A DNA stretch of 64,000 nt from Oscillibacter sp. (GCA_020025475.1 JAHHSA010000006.1:4241-68240); one strand, 5' to 3'. Numbered from the stretch's first letter, positions 8,888 through 17,995 are shown. Notes: generated by a model from the letters alone, not told the origin. A program made the numbers and translations.

Positions 8888-9097
8888 TTACGCCGCAAAC
8901 AGTTTGAGGATCATTTCAACAGCGGAAACCGCCACAAAGTCGAAGATCCAGATGCATGCGCCGATCAGCAGGGAGCACAGCAGCACCGTACCGGTGTTCT
9001 TGGTAACTGTCTCCTTGTTGGGCCAAACAACCTTCTTAAGCTCGCTTTTCATCTCACGGAACCAGTGGCCCCGGGTCTTCTTAGCTTCTTCTGCCAT
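8888..9097 (-). CDS. secE: Preprotein translocase subunit SecE
   Basis: Single-spanning stabilising subunit of the SecYEG channel. At 69 residues it is the short Gram-positive form: an amphipathic helix (FREMKSELKKVVWPNKE) carries the conserved VVWP, followed by one membrane segment (about 38-62). It lies between rpmG and nusG, the standard order. Confidence 0.97.
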   Translation of the reverse strand: MAEEAKKTRGHWFREMKSELKKVVWPNKETVTKNTGTVLLCSLLIGACIWIFDFVAVSAVEMILKLFAA

Positions 9098-9130
9098 TTT
9101 GTTACACGCCCTTTCTAATATTCGTCGCCA

Positions 9131-9280
9131 TTACTTGGTTTCGCTGTGGAGCGTGTGCTTTCTGCAGAAGGGGCAATACTTGTTGAGTTCCAGCTTATCG
9201 GGAGTGTTCTTCTTGTTCTTCATCGTATTGTAGTTTCTCTGCTTGCACTCGTTGCATCTCAAAGTGACTTTAACGCGCAT
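9131..9280 (-). CDS. rpmG: Ribosomal protein bL33, zinc-binding form
   Basis: Forty-nine-residue large-subunit protein near the E site. It starts [16 protein letters not shown] and keeps both zinc pairs (CNEC and CPFC), so it is the C+ zinc form. It is the first gene of rpmG-secE-nusG-rplK-rplA. An AGGTGCCG-type ribosome site lies upstream of ATG 9280. It is short and easily missed by length filters. Confidence 0.95.
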   Translation of the reverse strand: MRVKVTLRCNECKQRNYNTMKNKKNTPDKLELNKYCPFCRKHTLHSETK

Positions 9281-9424
9281 CTAACGGCACCTCCTTATTA
9301 TTGGTATCCAGATCCGGCTTTAGCCGGGGATACCGACTGCCTCCCTGCCAAAGGTAACTATGCGGCCATGCCCGAAAAGCGAAAATGCGCACAACAACAC
9401 AGCCCTTTTTCACAGGTAAATCTG

Positions 9425-9453
9425 ATTGTACTACAGGAGTTTCAAAACGTCAA
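9425..9453 (-). promoter_or_regulatory. Promoter of rpmG-secE-nusG-rplK-rplA
   Basis: TTGACG (9448-9453), 17-base spacer, TACAAT (9425-9430) on the minus strand, leaving a leader of about 140 bases before rpmG. The 348-base gap up to ruvX holds this promoter and an opposing TATAAT at 9592-9597 (weak -35) that probably serves ruvX. I see nothing else in it. Confidence 0.88.
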
Positions 9454-9628
9454 TACTTTTATCAAATATTTTCCCTTTTTTCAGTTTATTTTCCATTCTG
9501 CCCTGCCCCGACTTGCGCCGTCCCGGGTGCCTATGATAAGATGACTGTGGTTTCATGTGCAATCAGACCATTTCTCCAGCAGTATACTATATATAATATG
9601 ATGTTTCCAGTGGAAAGCGAGGTTTTTT

Positions 9629-10048
9629 ATGAGAATTATGGCCATCGACTATGGGGATGCCCATACCGGTATCGCCATCTCCGACCCCACCGGCTTTCTG
9701 GCCGGCTATACCACCACCATCGACGCTTACCGTCCAGAGGTGGTAGCAGACCGCATCGCCGCACTTGCAGAGGAGCACGGTGTGGAGGAGCTGGTGCTGG
9801 GCTATCCCAAAAACATGGACGGATCGGTCGGTCCCCGTGCGGAGAAAGCTGTCGCCATGGGTGAGCTGCTCAAGTCTGTCACTTCCCTGCCAGTCACTCT
9901 CTGGGATGAGCGTCGCACAACCATCGATGCTCACCAGATTCTGATGGCCGGCGGAAAAAATGCCAAAAAGCGTAAAAAAGTAGTAGATGCCGTGGCTGCT
10001 TCCTTGATTCTGGAAGGCTATCTCACCTACCGCAAATCCCGTGGATAA
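9629..10048 (+). CDS. ruvX: RuvX/YqgF family RNase H-fold nuclease
   Basis: Putative Holliday-junction resolvase / pre-16S rRNA nuclease of the YqgF family. The 139 residues open with MRIMAIDYGDAHTGIAISD, the conserved acidic strand of the RNase H fold, followed by VLGYPKNMDGSVG and LWDERRTT. The last acidic position falls in VVDAVAAS. An AGCGAGG site precedes ATG 9629, with a TATAAT 32 bases upstream. It is monocistronic, ended by a terminator. Confidence 0.93.
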   Translation: MRIMAIDYGDAHTGIAISDPTGFLAGYTTTIDAYRPEVVADRIAALAEEHGVEELVLGYPKNMDGSVGPRAEKAVAMGELLKSVTSLPVTLWDERRTTIDAHQILMAGGKNAKKRKKVVDAVAASLILEGYLTYRKSRG

Positions 10049-10056
10049 CACCAAAT

Positions 10057-10087
10057 CCCCCGAGAGTGCAGTTCTCGGGGGTTCTTT
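10057..10087 (+). terminator. Terminator of ruvX
   Basis: CCCCCGAGA / TCTCGGGGG followed by TTCTTTT. Confidence 0.85.
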
Positions 10088-10121
10088 TGTAGATTTTGTG
10101 CGAATCTACTTGAATCCCAAC

Positions 10122-10150
10122 TTGTTTCCGCTTTAGAGTTGTGCTATCAT
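10122..10150 (+). promoter_or_regulatory. Promoter of gdhA
   Basis: TTGTTT (10122-10127), 17-base spacer, TATCAT (10145-10150), followed by a leader of roughly 85 bases to the gdhA start. Confidence 0.6.
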
Positions 10151-10243
10151 GACAAAAGAAGCTACGTGAGTCTCTTAAATTTTGAAGTTTGTGCGACCAT
10201 TTGACGAGATCCACAGACGATTTTGTAAGGAGGATCTATCAGG

Positions 10244-11593
10244 ATGAATGCATATCTCACAAGTGTGATTGAAGGTGTCAGGACCCACCATGCGGATGAG
10301 CCCGAGTTTGTTCAGGCCGTTGAAGAAGTCCTTACCACTCTGGAACCCGTGATTGACCAGCACCCCGAATATGAAATGGTTGATCTGCTCAACCGCATGG
10401 TAGAACCGGAGCGCACATTCACCTTCCGTGTTTGCTGGATGGCTGACGACGGTACCTGGCACACCAACACCGGCTGGCGCTGCCAGTTCAACGGCGCCAT
10501 CGGCCCCTACAAGGGCGGTCTCCGCTTTCAAAAAGATGTGAACCTCAGCGTTATGAAGTTTCTGGGCTTTGAGCAAACCTTTAAAAACGCTCTCACCGGA
10601 CTGCCCATCGGAGGTGGCAAAGGCGGTGCTGACTTTGATCCCACCGGCAAGTCCGATTCGGAGATCATGCGTTTCTGCCAGAGCTATATGCAGGCCCTCT
10701 ATCGTTATATCGGCCCCGATGTGGATATTCCCGCCGGTGACATGGGCGTGGGAGCCCGGGAGATTGGCTACCTGTTCGGTGAATACCGCCGTCTGAAGGG
10801 GTGCTTTGAAAACGGCGTGCTCACTGGAAAGGGCTTCAGCTACGGTGGCAGCCGCATCCGTCCCGAAGCCACCGGCTACGGGGCTGTGTACTATCTGCAA
10901 AACGTACTGGCACACGAGGGCGAGGACATCCAGGGTAAGACCATTGCCTGTGCCGGCTTCGGCAATGTCACCTGGGGCATCTGCAAAAAAGCCACGGAAC
11001 TGGGCGCCAAAGTTGTCACCCTCTCCGGTCCTGACGGATATATCTATGATCCCGACGGTGTGGCCACCCCCGAAAAAGTGGACTATATCACCGTGATGCG
11101 CGCTTCCGGCCGGAATCTGGTGAAGGACTATGCCGACCGGTTCGGTGTAGAATTCCATCCCGGTGAAAAGCCCTGGGGCGTCAAGGCTGATATCATGATG
11201 CCCTCCGCCATGCAGAACGATGTCCACCTAGAGCATGCCAAGCAGATCGTGGCCAATGGCGTGAAGTATTATATAGAAGTCGCCAACATGCCCACCACCA
11301 GTGATGCTCTGAGCTACTTGCAGGAGCAGCCCGGCATCATTGTTGCTCCCTGCAAGGCTGTCAATGCCGGTGGAGTGGCAACCTCCGCTCTGGAGATGGC
11401 TCAAAACAGCGAGCGCTTGGTCTGGACCGCTGAGGAGGTGGACCAGCAGCTGCATCAGATTATGAACACCATCTATCAGATGAGCGTAGACGCCGCAGAG
11501 CGCTATGGTCTGGGTTACAATCTGGTAGCAGGAGCCAACATTGCCGGATTCCAGCGTGTTGCCGACGCCATGATGGCTCAGGGTGTGTTCTGA
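10244..11593 (+). CDS. gdhA: Glutamate dehydrogenase (hexameric, probably NADP-specific)
   Basis: Interconverts 2-oxoglutarate plus ammonia and glutamate, linking nitrogen assimilation to the Krebs-type pool. The 449 residues match the small hexameric bacterial GDH. They include the substrate-binding QFNGAIGPYKGGLRF, PIGGGKGG with the active-site lysine, the conserved PAGDMGVGAREIGYL, and a Rossmann domain with GFGNVTWG. It has a good AAGGAGG site and stands alone between two terminators. Coenzyme preference is inferred from family similarity, not from a diagnostic residue. Confidence 0.95.
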   Translation: MNAYLTSVIEGVRTHHADEPEFVQAVEEVLTTLEPVIDQHPEYEMVDLLNRMVEPERTFTFRVCWMADDGTWHTNTGWRCQFNGAIGPYKGGLRFQKDVNLSVMKFLGFEQTFKNALTGLPIGGGKGGADFDPTGKSDSEIMRFCQSYMQALYRYIGPDVDIPAGDMGVGAREIGYLFGEYRRLKGCFENGVLTGKGFSYGGSRIRPEATGYGAVYYLQNVLAHEGEDIQGKTIACAGFGNVTWGICKKATELGAKVVTLSGPDGYIYDPDGVATPEKVDYITVMRASGRNLVKDYADRFGVEFHPGEKPWGVKADIMMPSAMQNDVHLEHAKQIVANGVKYYIEVANMPTTSDALSYLQEQPGIIVAPCKAVNAGGVATSALEMAQNSERLVWTAEEVDQQLHQIMNTIYQMSVDAAERYGLGYNLVAGANIAGFQRVADAMMAQGVF

Positions 11594-11627
11594 TAAACTC
11601 CTCCTTTACGCCCAGTCTAACATCTGT

Positions 11628-11664
11628 AAAAACCCTGGCAGGAACTTTTCCTGTCAGGGTTTTT
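11628..11664. terminator. Bidirectional terminator between gdhA and the PPTase
   Basis: AAAAACCCTGGCAGGA / TCCTGTCAGGGTTTTT with A-tract and T-tract on both sides. It can serve gdhA (plus) and the phosphopantetheinyl transferase (minus), whose stop codon overlaps its edge. Confidence 0.9.
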
Positions 11665-12266
11665 CACTCGAGTTTCAACATGGAGAGCAGGTCATTCAGC
11701 ACTCCACGGTATCGCAGCGTCACCGTGTCATTTCCGGAGACAGCGGCACAGTATCCGGAAAACACCTCCACCTCCTGCGCCTCCTCCGGCCCCACAGCGC
11801 GGTGATGGGGCCAGACGCCCTCTCCCCTGCGTTTGGCCTCCGCTTCATAACGAACCCACTGCCGAAAATACGCTTCCTCTGACTCCCCCGCCGCAGCCAG
11901 TCTCGCCTGTACACGGCGGGTCACCGGACGCAGTTTTTCTATGTCTACTCCCACCGGCGCATCCGAAAATGCCGCCGCCACCGCACCATCGGTGTGGCTG
12001 AGACTGAAGTGAACGGAGGGATCGGTCGCCAGGGAAGGTTTTCCCCTGCTGTTTCGGACCAACGGAGGAATGCCCTGAAATCCCCAGCTGCGATGAAGAG
12101 CCAGATGCAGCAAACCATATGCCGCCAGCGGTTCCCGCCACTGCTTCTGGTCCCGCACCCGCAGCAGCCGTTTCCTGCGCTCTTCCGGCAGCAACGCCAG
12201 CAGATATTGCTGCTCCTGTTCTGTCAGCAGGCGATCCGTCCGCACTGCCCAAAGATCAATTGCCAT
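11664..12266 (-). CDS. 4'-phosphopantetheinyl transferase, Sfp/AcpT type
   Basis: Transfers the phosphopantetheine arm of CoA to a serine of carrier proteins. The 200-residue protein has the Mg-binding GVDIEKLRP motif and the second motif WVRYEAEAK, which corresponds to the W-x-x-KEA region with R for K. FSLSHTDGAVAAA precedes them. The start is taken at MAIDLW (12266), after a GGAGGAAGGGAG stretch; an in-frame ATG six codons earlier overlaps that ribosome site. No NRPS/PKS genes are nearby, so its carrier-protein partner is unknown. Confidence 0.82.
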   Translation of the reverse strand: MAIDLWAVRTDRLLTEQEQQYLLALLPEERRKRLLRVRDQKQWREPLAAYGLLHLALHRSWGFQGIPPLVRNSRGKPSLATDPSVHFSLSHTDGAVAAAFSDAPVGVDIEKLRPVTRRVQARLAAAGESEEAYFRQWVRYEAEAKRRGEGVWPHHRAVGPEEAQEVEVFSGYCAAVSGNDTVTLRYRGVLNDLLSMLKLE

Positions 12267-12297
12267 CCATCTTCCCTCCTCCATTTACTGATGTTCC

Positions 12298-12327
12298 ATT
12301 GTATCCCATCTGTCGGTTTTTTTGCAA
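12298..12327 (-). promoter_or_regulatory. Promoter of the PPTase gene
   Basis: TTGCAA (12322-12327), 18-base spacer, TACAAT (12298-12303) on the minus strand. The rest of the 370-base AT-rich gap to dnaG holds no ORF or hairpin I can support. A TATAAATATATAC stretch near 12553 may be part of a dnaG promoter, but no -35 fits. Confidence 0.7.
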
Positions 12328-12637
12328 GCTCCCGTTTTGTCTTCTAAGCCGAGAAAATTCTTATAATTTCTTCTAATATTGATACGGGTCATTGTCAAAA
12401 AACAGACAATTTTAACCTCACGCTGTTTTTCCTTTTTTGCCTGCGCCTGTCTTTTCCTGCTGATTTGGTTGAAAAAAAGGCAAATCCGTTGTTCTGCATA
12501 AAATTTTTTAAAAAATTTTGCAAGAAAAAAAGGAAATCGGAAAGAGATGGGGTATAAATATATACAGGACTTATCTGACCTTCTTTGCATGAAGGCGGAT
12601 TTTACGGAAAAACTGACCGAACGGAGGAGGGCAGTCG

Positions 12638-14434
12638 ATGGCATTTCCCCAGGGCTTTTTGGACGAACTCATCGCACGCAATGATATTGTAGATGTCGTT
12701 GGCAGCTATGTACAGCTGACCCGCAAAGGCTCCAACCTCTTTGGTCTTTGTCCCTTCCACAGTGAGAAAACCGGTTCTTTCTCCGTCTCCCCGGACAAGC
12801 AGATTTACTACTGCTTCGGCTGCAAAAAGGGCGGCGGCGTCATCAACTTCATTATGGATGAAGAGAACCTCTCCTTTCCGGAGGCCGTTCAATTCCTGGC
12901 CAAGCGGGCTGGCATAGAGGTTCCGGAAGAAGAAGGCAGCCGAGATGCCTCCCGCAAGCGTGCAAGGCTCCTGGATCTGAACCGGGACGCAGCCAGGTTT
13001 TATCACCAGATTCTTAAATCTCCGCGCGGTCAACCCGTCCGGGACTATCTGGCCCGACGACAGATTCACTGGAACACTGCCGTAAACTTTGGTATGGGTG
13101 CCTCTCTGGATGAATGGGACATTCTGATGAATGCCATGTTGAAAAAAGGCTACACCAAGGCGGAGATGCTGGATGCCGGTCTCATCGTGCAGAACCGGAA
13201 CGGCGGCCTGTATGACAAGTTCCGCAACCGTCTGATGCTCCCGGTCATTGACACCCGGGGCGACGTGGTGGCCTTTGGCAGCCGCGTACTTGACAATTCA
13301 GAGCCTAAGTACATGAACTCCGCGGAAACGCCGGTCTACAGCAAACGCCGGGTCCTGTATGGCCTGAATCTGGCAAAAAAGAGCAAACGCCCCAATATCC
13401 TGCTTTGCGAGGGAAACCTGGATATTGTGACACTCCATCAGGCAGGGTTTGACAATGCGGTGGCCTCTATGGGCACTGCCCTGACCGTGGAGCAGACCCG
13501 TCTCCTCTCCCGCTTTACCAAAGAACTGGTTCTCTGTTACGACAACGATAACGCCGGCAAGATCGCAACAGAACGCGCCCTGCAGATTCTGAACAACTCG
13601 GAATTCACCGTCAAGGTACTCCAACTGCCAAAGCGCAGAACACCGGAGGGCGAATACGTGAAGCAGGACGCCGATGACTTCATCAAAAACCAGGGCCCGG
13701 ACGCCTTTGAGCGACTGCTCTCCGGCAGTGAGAACGGCATCGACTTCCGGATGGCACAGATTGCCGGAAAATATGACCTGACCAGTGACGAAGCCCGCAT
13801 CGCCTACTGCGAGGACGCCAGCCAGCTGTTGGCTGCCCTGCCTAACGCGGTAGAGCGGGAAGTCTATACAGTGCGCGCGGCAGAAACCGCAAAAATCTCC
13901 GTCGATGCCATGAAGCTGGAGGTCCGGCGCGCGCTGAAAAAACGAGTTTCCCAGGAAAAGAAAGCGGAATTGCGTAAGGATCTCAATCCGGCCGCCCAGC
14001 TGCAGCCAAAAGAACACGCCCTGCGCTACGATAACGTGCGCTCCGCTCGCGCGGAAGAAGGGTTGCTGCGGCTTTTGCTTTTGGATGATACACTTTTTCC
14101 TGAGAAACCGCCCCTCACTGAAGAGCAATTCTCTTCTCCTCTGCTGGGCCGCGTCTTTTTTGAACTGTGGCACCTGCGGGAAGAGGGCCGTCCCATCACA
14201 CTCTCCTCTCTGGCTGGCGTCCTGAGCCAGGAGGAAATGAGTCACATTACCGCCGTCTGCCAGCAGCCGGAATCGCTGGCAAACAGCAAACAGGCATTGC
14301 ACGACTACATAAGTCTTGTACAGGACGAATTCGATAAGCGCACCGGCAGGAACCTTGATCCCCTGCTGGCAGCCACACAAAAATATCAGAAGAACAAAGA
14401 TACATTGGGTACTGGAGGAAAGCAGCATGGCTAA
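12638..14434 (+). CDS. dnaG: DNA primase
   Basis: Synthesises RNA primers at the replication fork. The 598-residue product has the N-terminal zinc ribbon (C38PFH41 and C59FGC62), the primase catalytic core, the TOPRIM domain ([10 protein letters not shown], then CYDNDNAGK) and a C-terminal helicase-binding region. GGAGGAGG precedes ATG 12638. Its stop overlaps the rpoD start by 8 bases, as in the classical macromolecular synthesis operon (here without rpsU). Confidence 0.97.
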   Translation: MAFPQGFLDELIARNDIVDVVGSYVQLTRKGSNLFGLCPFHSEKTGSFSVSPDKQIYYCFGCKKGGGVINFIMDEENLSFPEAVQFLAKRAGIEVPEEEGSRDASRKRARLLDLNRDAARFYHQILKSPRGQPVRDYLARRQIHWNTAVNFGMGASLDEWDILMNAMLKKGYTKAEMLDAGLIVQNRNGGLYDKFRNRLMLPVIDTRGDVVAFGSRVLDNSEPKYMNSAETPVYSKRRVLYGLNLAKKSKRPNILLCEGNLDIVTLHQAGFDNAVASMGTALTVEQTRLLSRFTKELVLCYDNDNAGKIATERALQILNNSEFTVKVLQLPKRRTPEGEYVKQDADDFIKNQGPDAFERLLSGSENGIDFRMAQIAGKYDLTSDEARIAYCEDASQLLAALPNAVEREVYTVRAAETAKISVDAMKLEVRRALKKRVSQEKKAELRKDLNPAAQLQPKEHALRYDNVRSARAEEGLLRLLLLDDTLFPEKPPLTEEQFSSPLLGRVFFELWHLREEGRPITLSSLAGVLSQEEMSHITAVCQQPESLANSKQALHDYISLVQDEFDKRTGRNLDPLLAATQKYQKNKDTLGTGGKQHG

Positions 14435-15890
14435 AGATTTGGAACAGATGACTCCCGCAGAACTGAAGGCACAGGCGGACGCACTTTTGGCGGCAGCCGC
14501 TGCAGCCGAGGCGGAAGCTGCGGGGGGGCCGGCTGCGAAGCCAGCCAAAAAGTCCCGCAAGAAGGCAGCAGTTGCCGCCGACCCCGCGCAGATTCCCGTC
14601 ATGACCGACGAGGAGGCAAAGAAAGCCGGTATTATCCGTCTGGATGACAAGCAGGTGGCCGCACTCCCCGCCTCTGCATGGCTCATTAACAACGAGAAGC
14701 TCCGTGAGCTTCTGGCAAAGGGCAAGAAGAAAGGCAAGCTGGAGTCCGCTGAGCTGATGGAGGCCGTTGACGACCTGAATCTGGAAAACGAGCAGATGGA
14801 CCAGTTGTATGACTCTCTGGAAGCACTGAACATCGACATCAGCACGGACGAGGATCTGCTCCCCGAGCTGCCTGATGACGAGCCTGCTGCTGAGGAGATT
14901 GCAGAGGTGGACGAAGAGGAACTGGTGGACCCCAATACCCTGGTCAACAACTTCTCCATCGACGATCCGGTCCGCATGTACCTGAAGGAGATCGGCAAAG
15001 TGCCTCTGCTCTCCCCTGACGAGGAAGTGGATCTGGCACAGGCCATGTCCGCCGGTTCTGCGGCCGAGGCCAAGCTAGCCGATGACAAGGAACGTGTGGA
15101 GGCCGGCGAGGCATCTCAGCTGACTCCCGAGGATCTGGCCATGCTGAAAAAGGACCTGCGCAGAGGCGAGCGGGCCAAGCAGAAGCTGGCAGAGGCAAAC
15201 CTCCGCCTGGTCGTCTCCATTGCAAAGCGCTATGTAGGCCGTGGCATGCTGTTCCTGGATCTGATTCAGGAGGGTAACCTGGGTCTGATCAAAGCCGTTG
15301 AGAAGTTCGATTACACCAAGGGCTACAAGTTCTCCACCTATGCCACCTGGTGGATTCGGCAGGCCATCACCCGCGCCATTGCCGACCAGGCACGCACCAT
15401 CCGGATTCCCGTCCATATGGTGGAGACCATCAACAAGGTTATCCGTGTAAGCCGTCAGCTGCTGCAGGAGCTCGGTCACGATCCCTCCCCCAACGAGATT
15501 GCAGCTGAGATGAATATGCCTGTGGACAAGGTCCGTGAGATTCTGAAAATTGCACAGGAGCCTGTCTCTCTGGAAACCCCCATCGGTGAAGAGGAAGACA
15601 GCCATCTGGGCGACTTCATCCCTGACGAGGGTGCATCTGAGCCCTCCGAGGCCGCTTCTTTTACCCTGCTGAAGGAGCAGTTGATGGACGTGCTGAAAAC
15701 CCTGACTCCCCGTGAAGAAAAGGTGCTGAAGCTGCGCTTTGGCATTGAGGACGGCCGCACCCGCACTCTGGAAGAGGTTGGCAAGGAGTTCAACGTTACC
15801 CGTGAGCGTATCCGCCAGATTGAGGCCAAGGCTCTGCGGAAGCTGCGTCACCCCAGCCGAAGCAAAAAGCTGAAGGATTTCCTGAACTAA
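14427..15890 (+). CDS. rpoD: Primary RNA polymerase sigma factor (sigma-70/SigA)
   Basis: Housekeeping sigma factor. The 487 residues have a Lys/Ala-rich, low-complexity N-terminus (about 20-50). Region 1.2 begins [16 protein letters not shown]. Regions 2.1-2.4 include [20 protein letters not shown], region 3 starts [11 protein letters not shown], and region 4 carries [17 protein letters not shown] and [18 protein letters not shown]. The start is ATG 14427 after GGAGGAAA; it overlaps the dnaG stop. Compared with SigA of Bacillus, there is an extra acidic/charged segment between regions 1.2 and 2.1 ([20 protein letters not shown]). Confidence 0.97.
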   Translation: MAKDLEQMTPAELKAQADALLAAAAAAEAEAAGGPAAKPAKKSRKKAAVAADPAQIPVMTDEEAKKAGIIRLDDKQVAALPASAWLINNEKLRELLAKGKKKGKLESAELMEAVDDLNLENEQMDQLYDSLEALNIDISTDEDLLPELPDDEPAAEEIAEVDEEELVDPNTLVNNFSIDDPVRMYLKEIGKVPLLSPDEEVDLAQAMSAGSAAEAKLADDKERVEAGEASQLTPEDLAMLKKDLRRGERAKQKLAEANLRLVVSIAKRYVGRGMLFLDLIQEGNLGLIKAVEKFDYTKGYKFSTYATWWIRQAITRAIADQARTIRIPVHMVETINKVIRVSRQLLQELGHDPSPNEIAAEMNMPVDKVREILKIAQEPVSLETPIGEEEDSHLGDFIPDEGASEPSEAASFTLLKEQLMDVLKTLTPREEKVLKLRFGIEDGRTRTLEEVGKEFNVTRERIRQIEAKALRKLRHPSRSKKLKDFLN

Positions 15891-15905
15891 ACAGATACTC
15901 AAAAT

Positions 15906-15937
15906 CCCCGTCTCCGCACTGCGGAGACGGGGTTCTT
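15906..15937 (+). terminator. Terminator of dnaG-rpoD
   Basis: CCCCGTCTCCGC / GCGGAGACGGGG with a 3-base loop, then TTCTT. Confidence 0.85.
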
Positions 15938-15949
15938 GTATACTTGAAA

Positions 15950-16298
15950 ATCACTGGCTAGGCCAGTGGTTCCGTGGAGCCTATGGCGACAAATAAAAAT
16001 TCCTGCTAGGATAAATGAGCGGTCTGCCAACTGCGTCAAATATCGTAACAGGAAGGCATTCATTATGGGAATGAATGATGTGAACAGCCTATCACATACG
16101 AAATGGAATTGCAAATATCATATCGCGTTTGCACCAAAGTATCGTAGAAAGGTATTTTACCGCGAGAAACGAGCAGCGGTAGGGAAACTATTGCGAGAAC
16201 TATGCGAGTGGAAGGGCGTCAAAATTATAGAGGCGGAAGCGTGCCCAGATCCTATCCATCTCTTCGTAGAAATTCCGCCCCAAATGTCAATATCGCAT
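15950..16298 (+). mobile_element. Left part of a decayed IS200/IS605 element
   Basis: Begins with a subterminal hairpin of IS200 left-end type (CACTGGC 15952-15958 / GCCAGTG 15962-15968), followed by the untranslated leader and the first half of tnpA. Similarity to the transposase ends abruptly near 16295, and no right end is recognisable. The boundaries are estimates. Confidence 0.7.
16065..16298 (+). pseudogene. tnpA: IS200/IS605 transposase TnpA, truncated and active-site-defective
   Basis: The first 77 or so residues match the Y1 HUH transposases of the IS200 group (NSLSHTKWNCKYHIAFAPKY, then ELCEWKGVKIIEAEACPD). The frame then continues into unrelated sequence, so roughly half the usual 150 residues, including the catalytic tyrosine, are gone. 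The HUH metal motif, normally H-I-H in this family, reads P-I-H. The gene is therefore dead twice over. It sits between rpoD and the ssnA promoter region. Confidence 0.85.
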
Positions 16299-16314
16299 TT
16301 TGCGGCTTTCCACC

Positions 16315-16345
16315 CCCCTGCCGTTTTGCGGCAGGGGATCTTTTT
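16315..16345 (+). terminator. Terminator downstream of the IS remnant
   Basis: CCCCTGCCG TTTTG CGGCAGGGG followed by ATCTTTTT. It insulates the ssnA promoters from rpoD-side transcription. Confidence 0.8.
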
Positions 16346-16392
16346 ACAGCGCTCTCTGAATCAGCCGCGTCCTATTCCTTTTTTCTCCATCT

Positions 16393-16410
16393 TTAAAGGT
16401 TGACCTTTAA
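16393..16410. promoter_or_regulatory. 18-bp palindrome upstream of ssnA (candidate operator)
   Basis: TTAAAGGT-TG-ACCTTTAA, perfect 8-base arms. The same core AAAGGT-NN-ACCTTT occurs as an 18-bp palindrome at 38223-38240 in front of the fused xanthine dehydrogenase. Its right half overlaps the -35 (TTGACC, 16400-16405) of a possible promoter whose -10 is TACAAA (16422-16427). Confidence 0.6.
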
Positions 16411-16459
16411 TGGGCATTGTGTACAAAGAAGAGAAACAAATTTTGAGGGGGTCACCTAC

Positions 16460-16488
16460 TTGAAATTTTGCCGTTGGTTCGATACAAT
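16460..16488 (+). promoter_or_regulatory. Main promoter of ssnA-ygfK
   Basis: TTGAAA (16460-16465), 17-base spacer, TACAAT (16483-16488). The predicted start near 16495 leaves a 5' UTR of about 155 bases. Confidence 0.8.
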
Positions 16489-16494
16489 AAATAT

Positions 16495-16651
16495 ACAAGC
16501 GAAGAAGGATAGCTGTAACGAAGTGCTGTGCGCACGGGCTAACACCTATCTCTCTCCCAAATTGGTAGGTGTTTCAAGCCGCAAGGTTTGGGGCACTTTT
16601 TTTATTCCCAGGCGTTTTGTTTTCGTTTGTTATATTGAGGAGGTTTTTCAT
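16495..16651 (+). promoter_or_regulatory. Structured 5' leader of ssnA-ygfK, candidate riboswitch or attenuator
   Basis: The UTR holds a 10-bp helix AACACCTATC (16541-16550) / GGTAGGTGTT (16564-16573), extended through GGCT (16537-16540) / AGCC (16577-16580). A GNRA-capped hairpin CAAGCC-GCAA-GGTTTG (16575-16590) competes for AGCC. GTGC (16523-16526) can pair with either GCAC at 16532-16535 or GCAC at 16593-16596; the latter runs directly into TTTTTTT. GATAG (16508-16512) can also pair with CTATC (16546-16550). Mutually exclusive helices plus a T-run suggest regulated termination. I do not recognise the class. Confidence 0.5.
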
Positions 16652-17995
16652 ATGATCTTAATGGCAAATGGTAAGCTGATCACCCGAGATCCAGACGCTA
16701 CCGGTTACTACGCCGACGGCGGCGTTGTCACTGACGGCGGCAAGATTGTTGAAGTCGGCACCACAGCTGAACTGAAGGCCAAGTATCCTCAGGCCGAGTT
16801 CGTGGACGCAAAGGGCGGCGTCATAATGCCCGGCCTCATCAACGCCCATACCCACATCTACTCCGCTCTGGCACGCGGCCTGAGCATTGTGGGCAACAAC
16901 CCAACCAACTTCTATGAGGTTCTGAATGGTACCTGGTGGGCCATCGACCGAAATCTGGATTTGGAGGCCACTCGCGCCTCTGCCCAGGCATTGGTCATGG
17001 ACAGCATCAAGCAGGGTGTCACTACTATTTTTGACCATCACGCCTCCTTCTGTGAGATCCCCGGCTCTCTGATGAAGATCGCCGAGGTCACCCAGGAAAT
17101 GGGCATGCGCGCCAGCCTGTGCTACGAGGTCTCTGACCGTGACGGTGAGGAGAAGTCCATCCAGTCCGTGCAGGAAAACAAAGACTTCATTGACTACTGT
17201 GAGAAGAACCCCAGCGACATGCTCAAGGCCATGTTCGGCGGTCACGCTCTGTTCACCATCTCCGACAAAACCTTTGACCGCATGAATGTCGCCAACAACG
17301 GTCGCGTGGGCTATCACATCCACGTCTCCGAGGGTATGAATGATGTCTATGATTCTCTCCAGAACTATGGCCGCCGCCCCGTCCAGCGTTTGCAGGATCA
17401 TAACATCTTGGGTGAGAAGACAATCCTGGGCCACTGCATCCATGTGAACACCGCCGAAATGGACATCATCAAGGCCACGGACACCATGTGCGTCAACAAC
17501 CCCGAGTCCAATATGGGCAATGCCGTGGGGATCTCCCCCATCCTGCAGCTGTACAAGAAGGGAATCCTGGTGGGCATGGGCACGGATGCCTACACCAACG
17601 ATATGCTGGAGTCCATCAAGGTGGCTCTGTGTTCTCAGCGCAGCAATGCATGCATGCCCAACGTCGCCTGGTGCGAGGTGACCGACATGCTTTTCAAGAA
17701 CAACGCTAAGATGGCTGCCCGTCAGGGCTTCCCCACCATGGGAGTTCTGAAGGCCGGTGCTGCCGCCGATATCATCGTCATGGATTACAAGCCCTACACG
17801 CCTTTCTCCGATGCAAATATTGACGGTCACATGCTCTTCGGCATGACCGGCCGCCAGTGCCAGACCACCATGATCAATGGTAAGATCCTGATGAAGGACC
17901 GTGTGCTTGTGAACATCGACGAAGAGGCAGTCAACGCCCATATCATGGAGTCCGCAAAAAAACTCTGGGGTCAGCTGAACCACTGCGAATACTGA
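16652..17995 (+). CDS. ssnA: Putative aminohydrolase SsnA
   Basis: Amidohydrolase-superfamily enzyme of the SsnA family, a recurrent member of anaerobic purine-degradation clusters; its exact substrate is not settled. The 447 residues show the metal motif NAHTHI (65-70), the later HIHVSEG (about 221), GHCIHV (about 261) and GMGTDAYTND (about 309), the usual H-x-H / H / H / D set. The start is ATG 16652, placed by GAGGAGG 16637-16643; the upstream open frame is the structured leader. It is the first gene of an operon with ygfK, 87 bases apart. The two are also paired in E. coli and in many gut Firmicutes. Confidence 0.9.
   Translation: MILMANGKLITRDPDATGYYADGGVVTDGGKIVEVGTTAELKAKYPQAEFVDAKGGVIMPGLINAHTHIYSALARGLSIVGNNPTNFYEVLNGTWWAIDRNLDLEATRASAQALVMDSIKQGVTTIFDHHASFCEIPGSLMKIAEVTQEMGMRASLCYEVSDRDGEEKSIQSVQENKDFIDYCEKNPSDMLKAMFGGHALFTISDKTFDRMNVANNGRVGYHIHVSEGMNDVYDSLQNYGRRPVQRLQDHNILGEKTILGHCIHVNTAEMDIIKATDTMCVNNPESNMGNAVGISPILQLYKKGILVGMGTDAYTNDMLESIKVALCSQRSNACMPNVAWCEVTDMLFKNNAKMAARQGFPTMGVLKAGAAADIIVMDYKPYTPFSDANIDGHMLFGMTGRQCQTTMINGKILMKDRVLVNIDEEAVNAHIMESAKKLWGQLNHCEY

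Noticed and set aside
16495..16600. c-di-GMP-I (GEMM) identity for the ssnA leader
   Set aside because: There is a loose resemblance (GGGC-x-AAC and C-AAGCC), but the second parallel hairpin and the tetraloop receptor are missing, and the spacing does not fit.
16400..16651. 84-codon N-terminal extension of ssnA
   Set aside because: It covers the promoter and structured leader; GAGGAGG and family alignment place the start at 16652.
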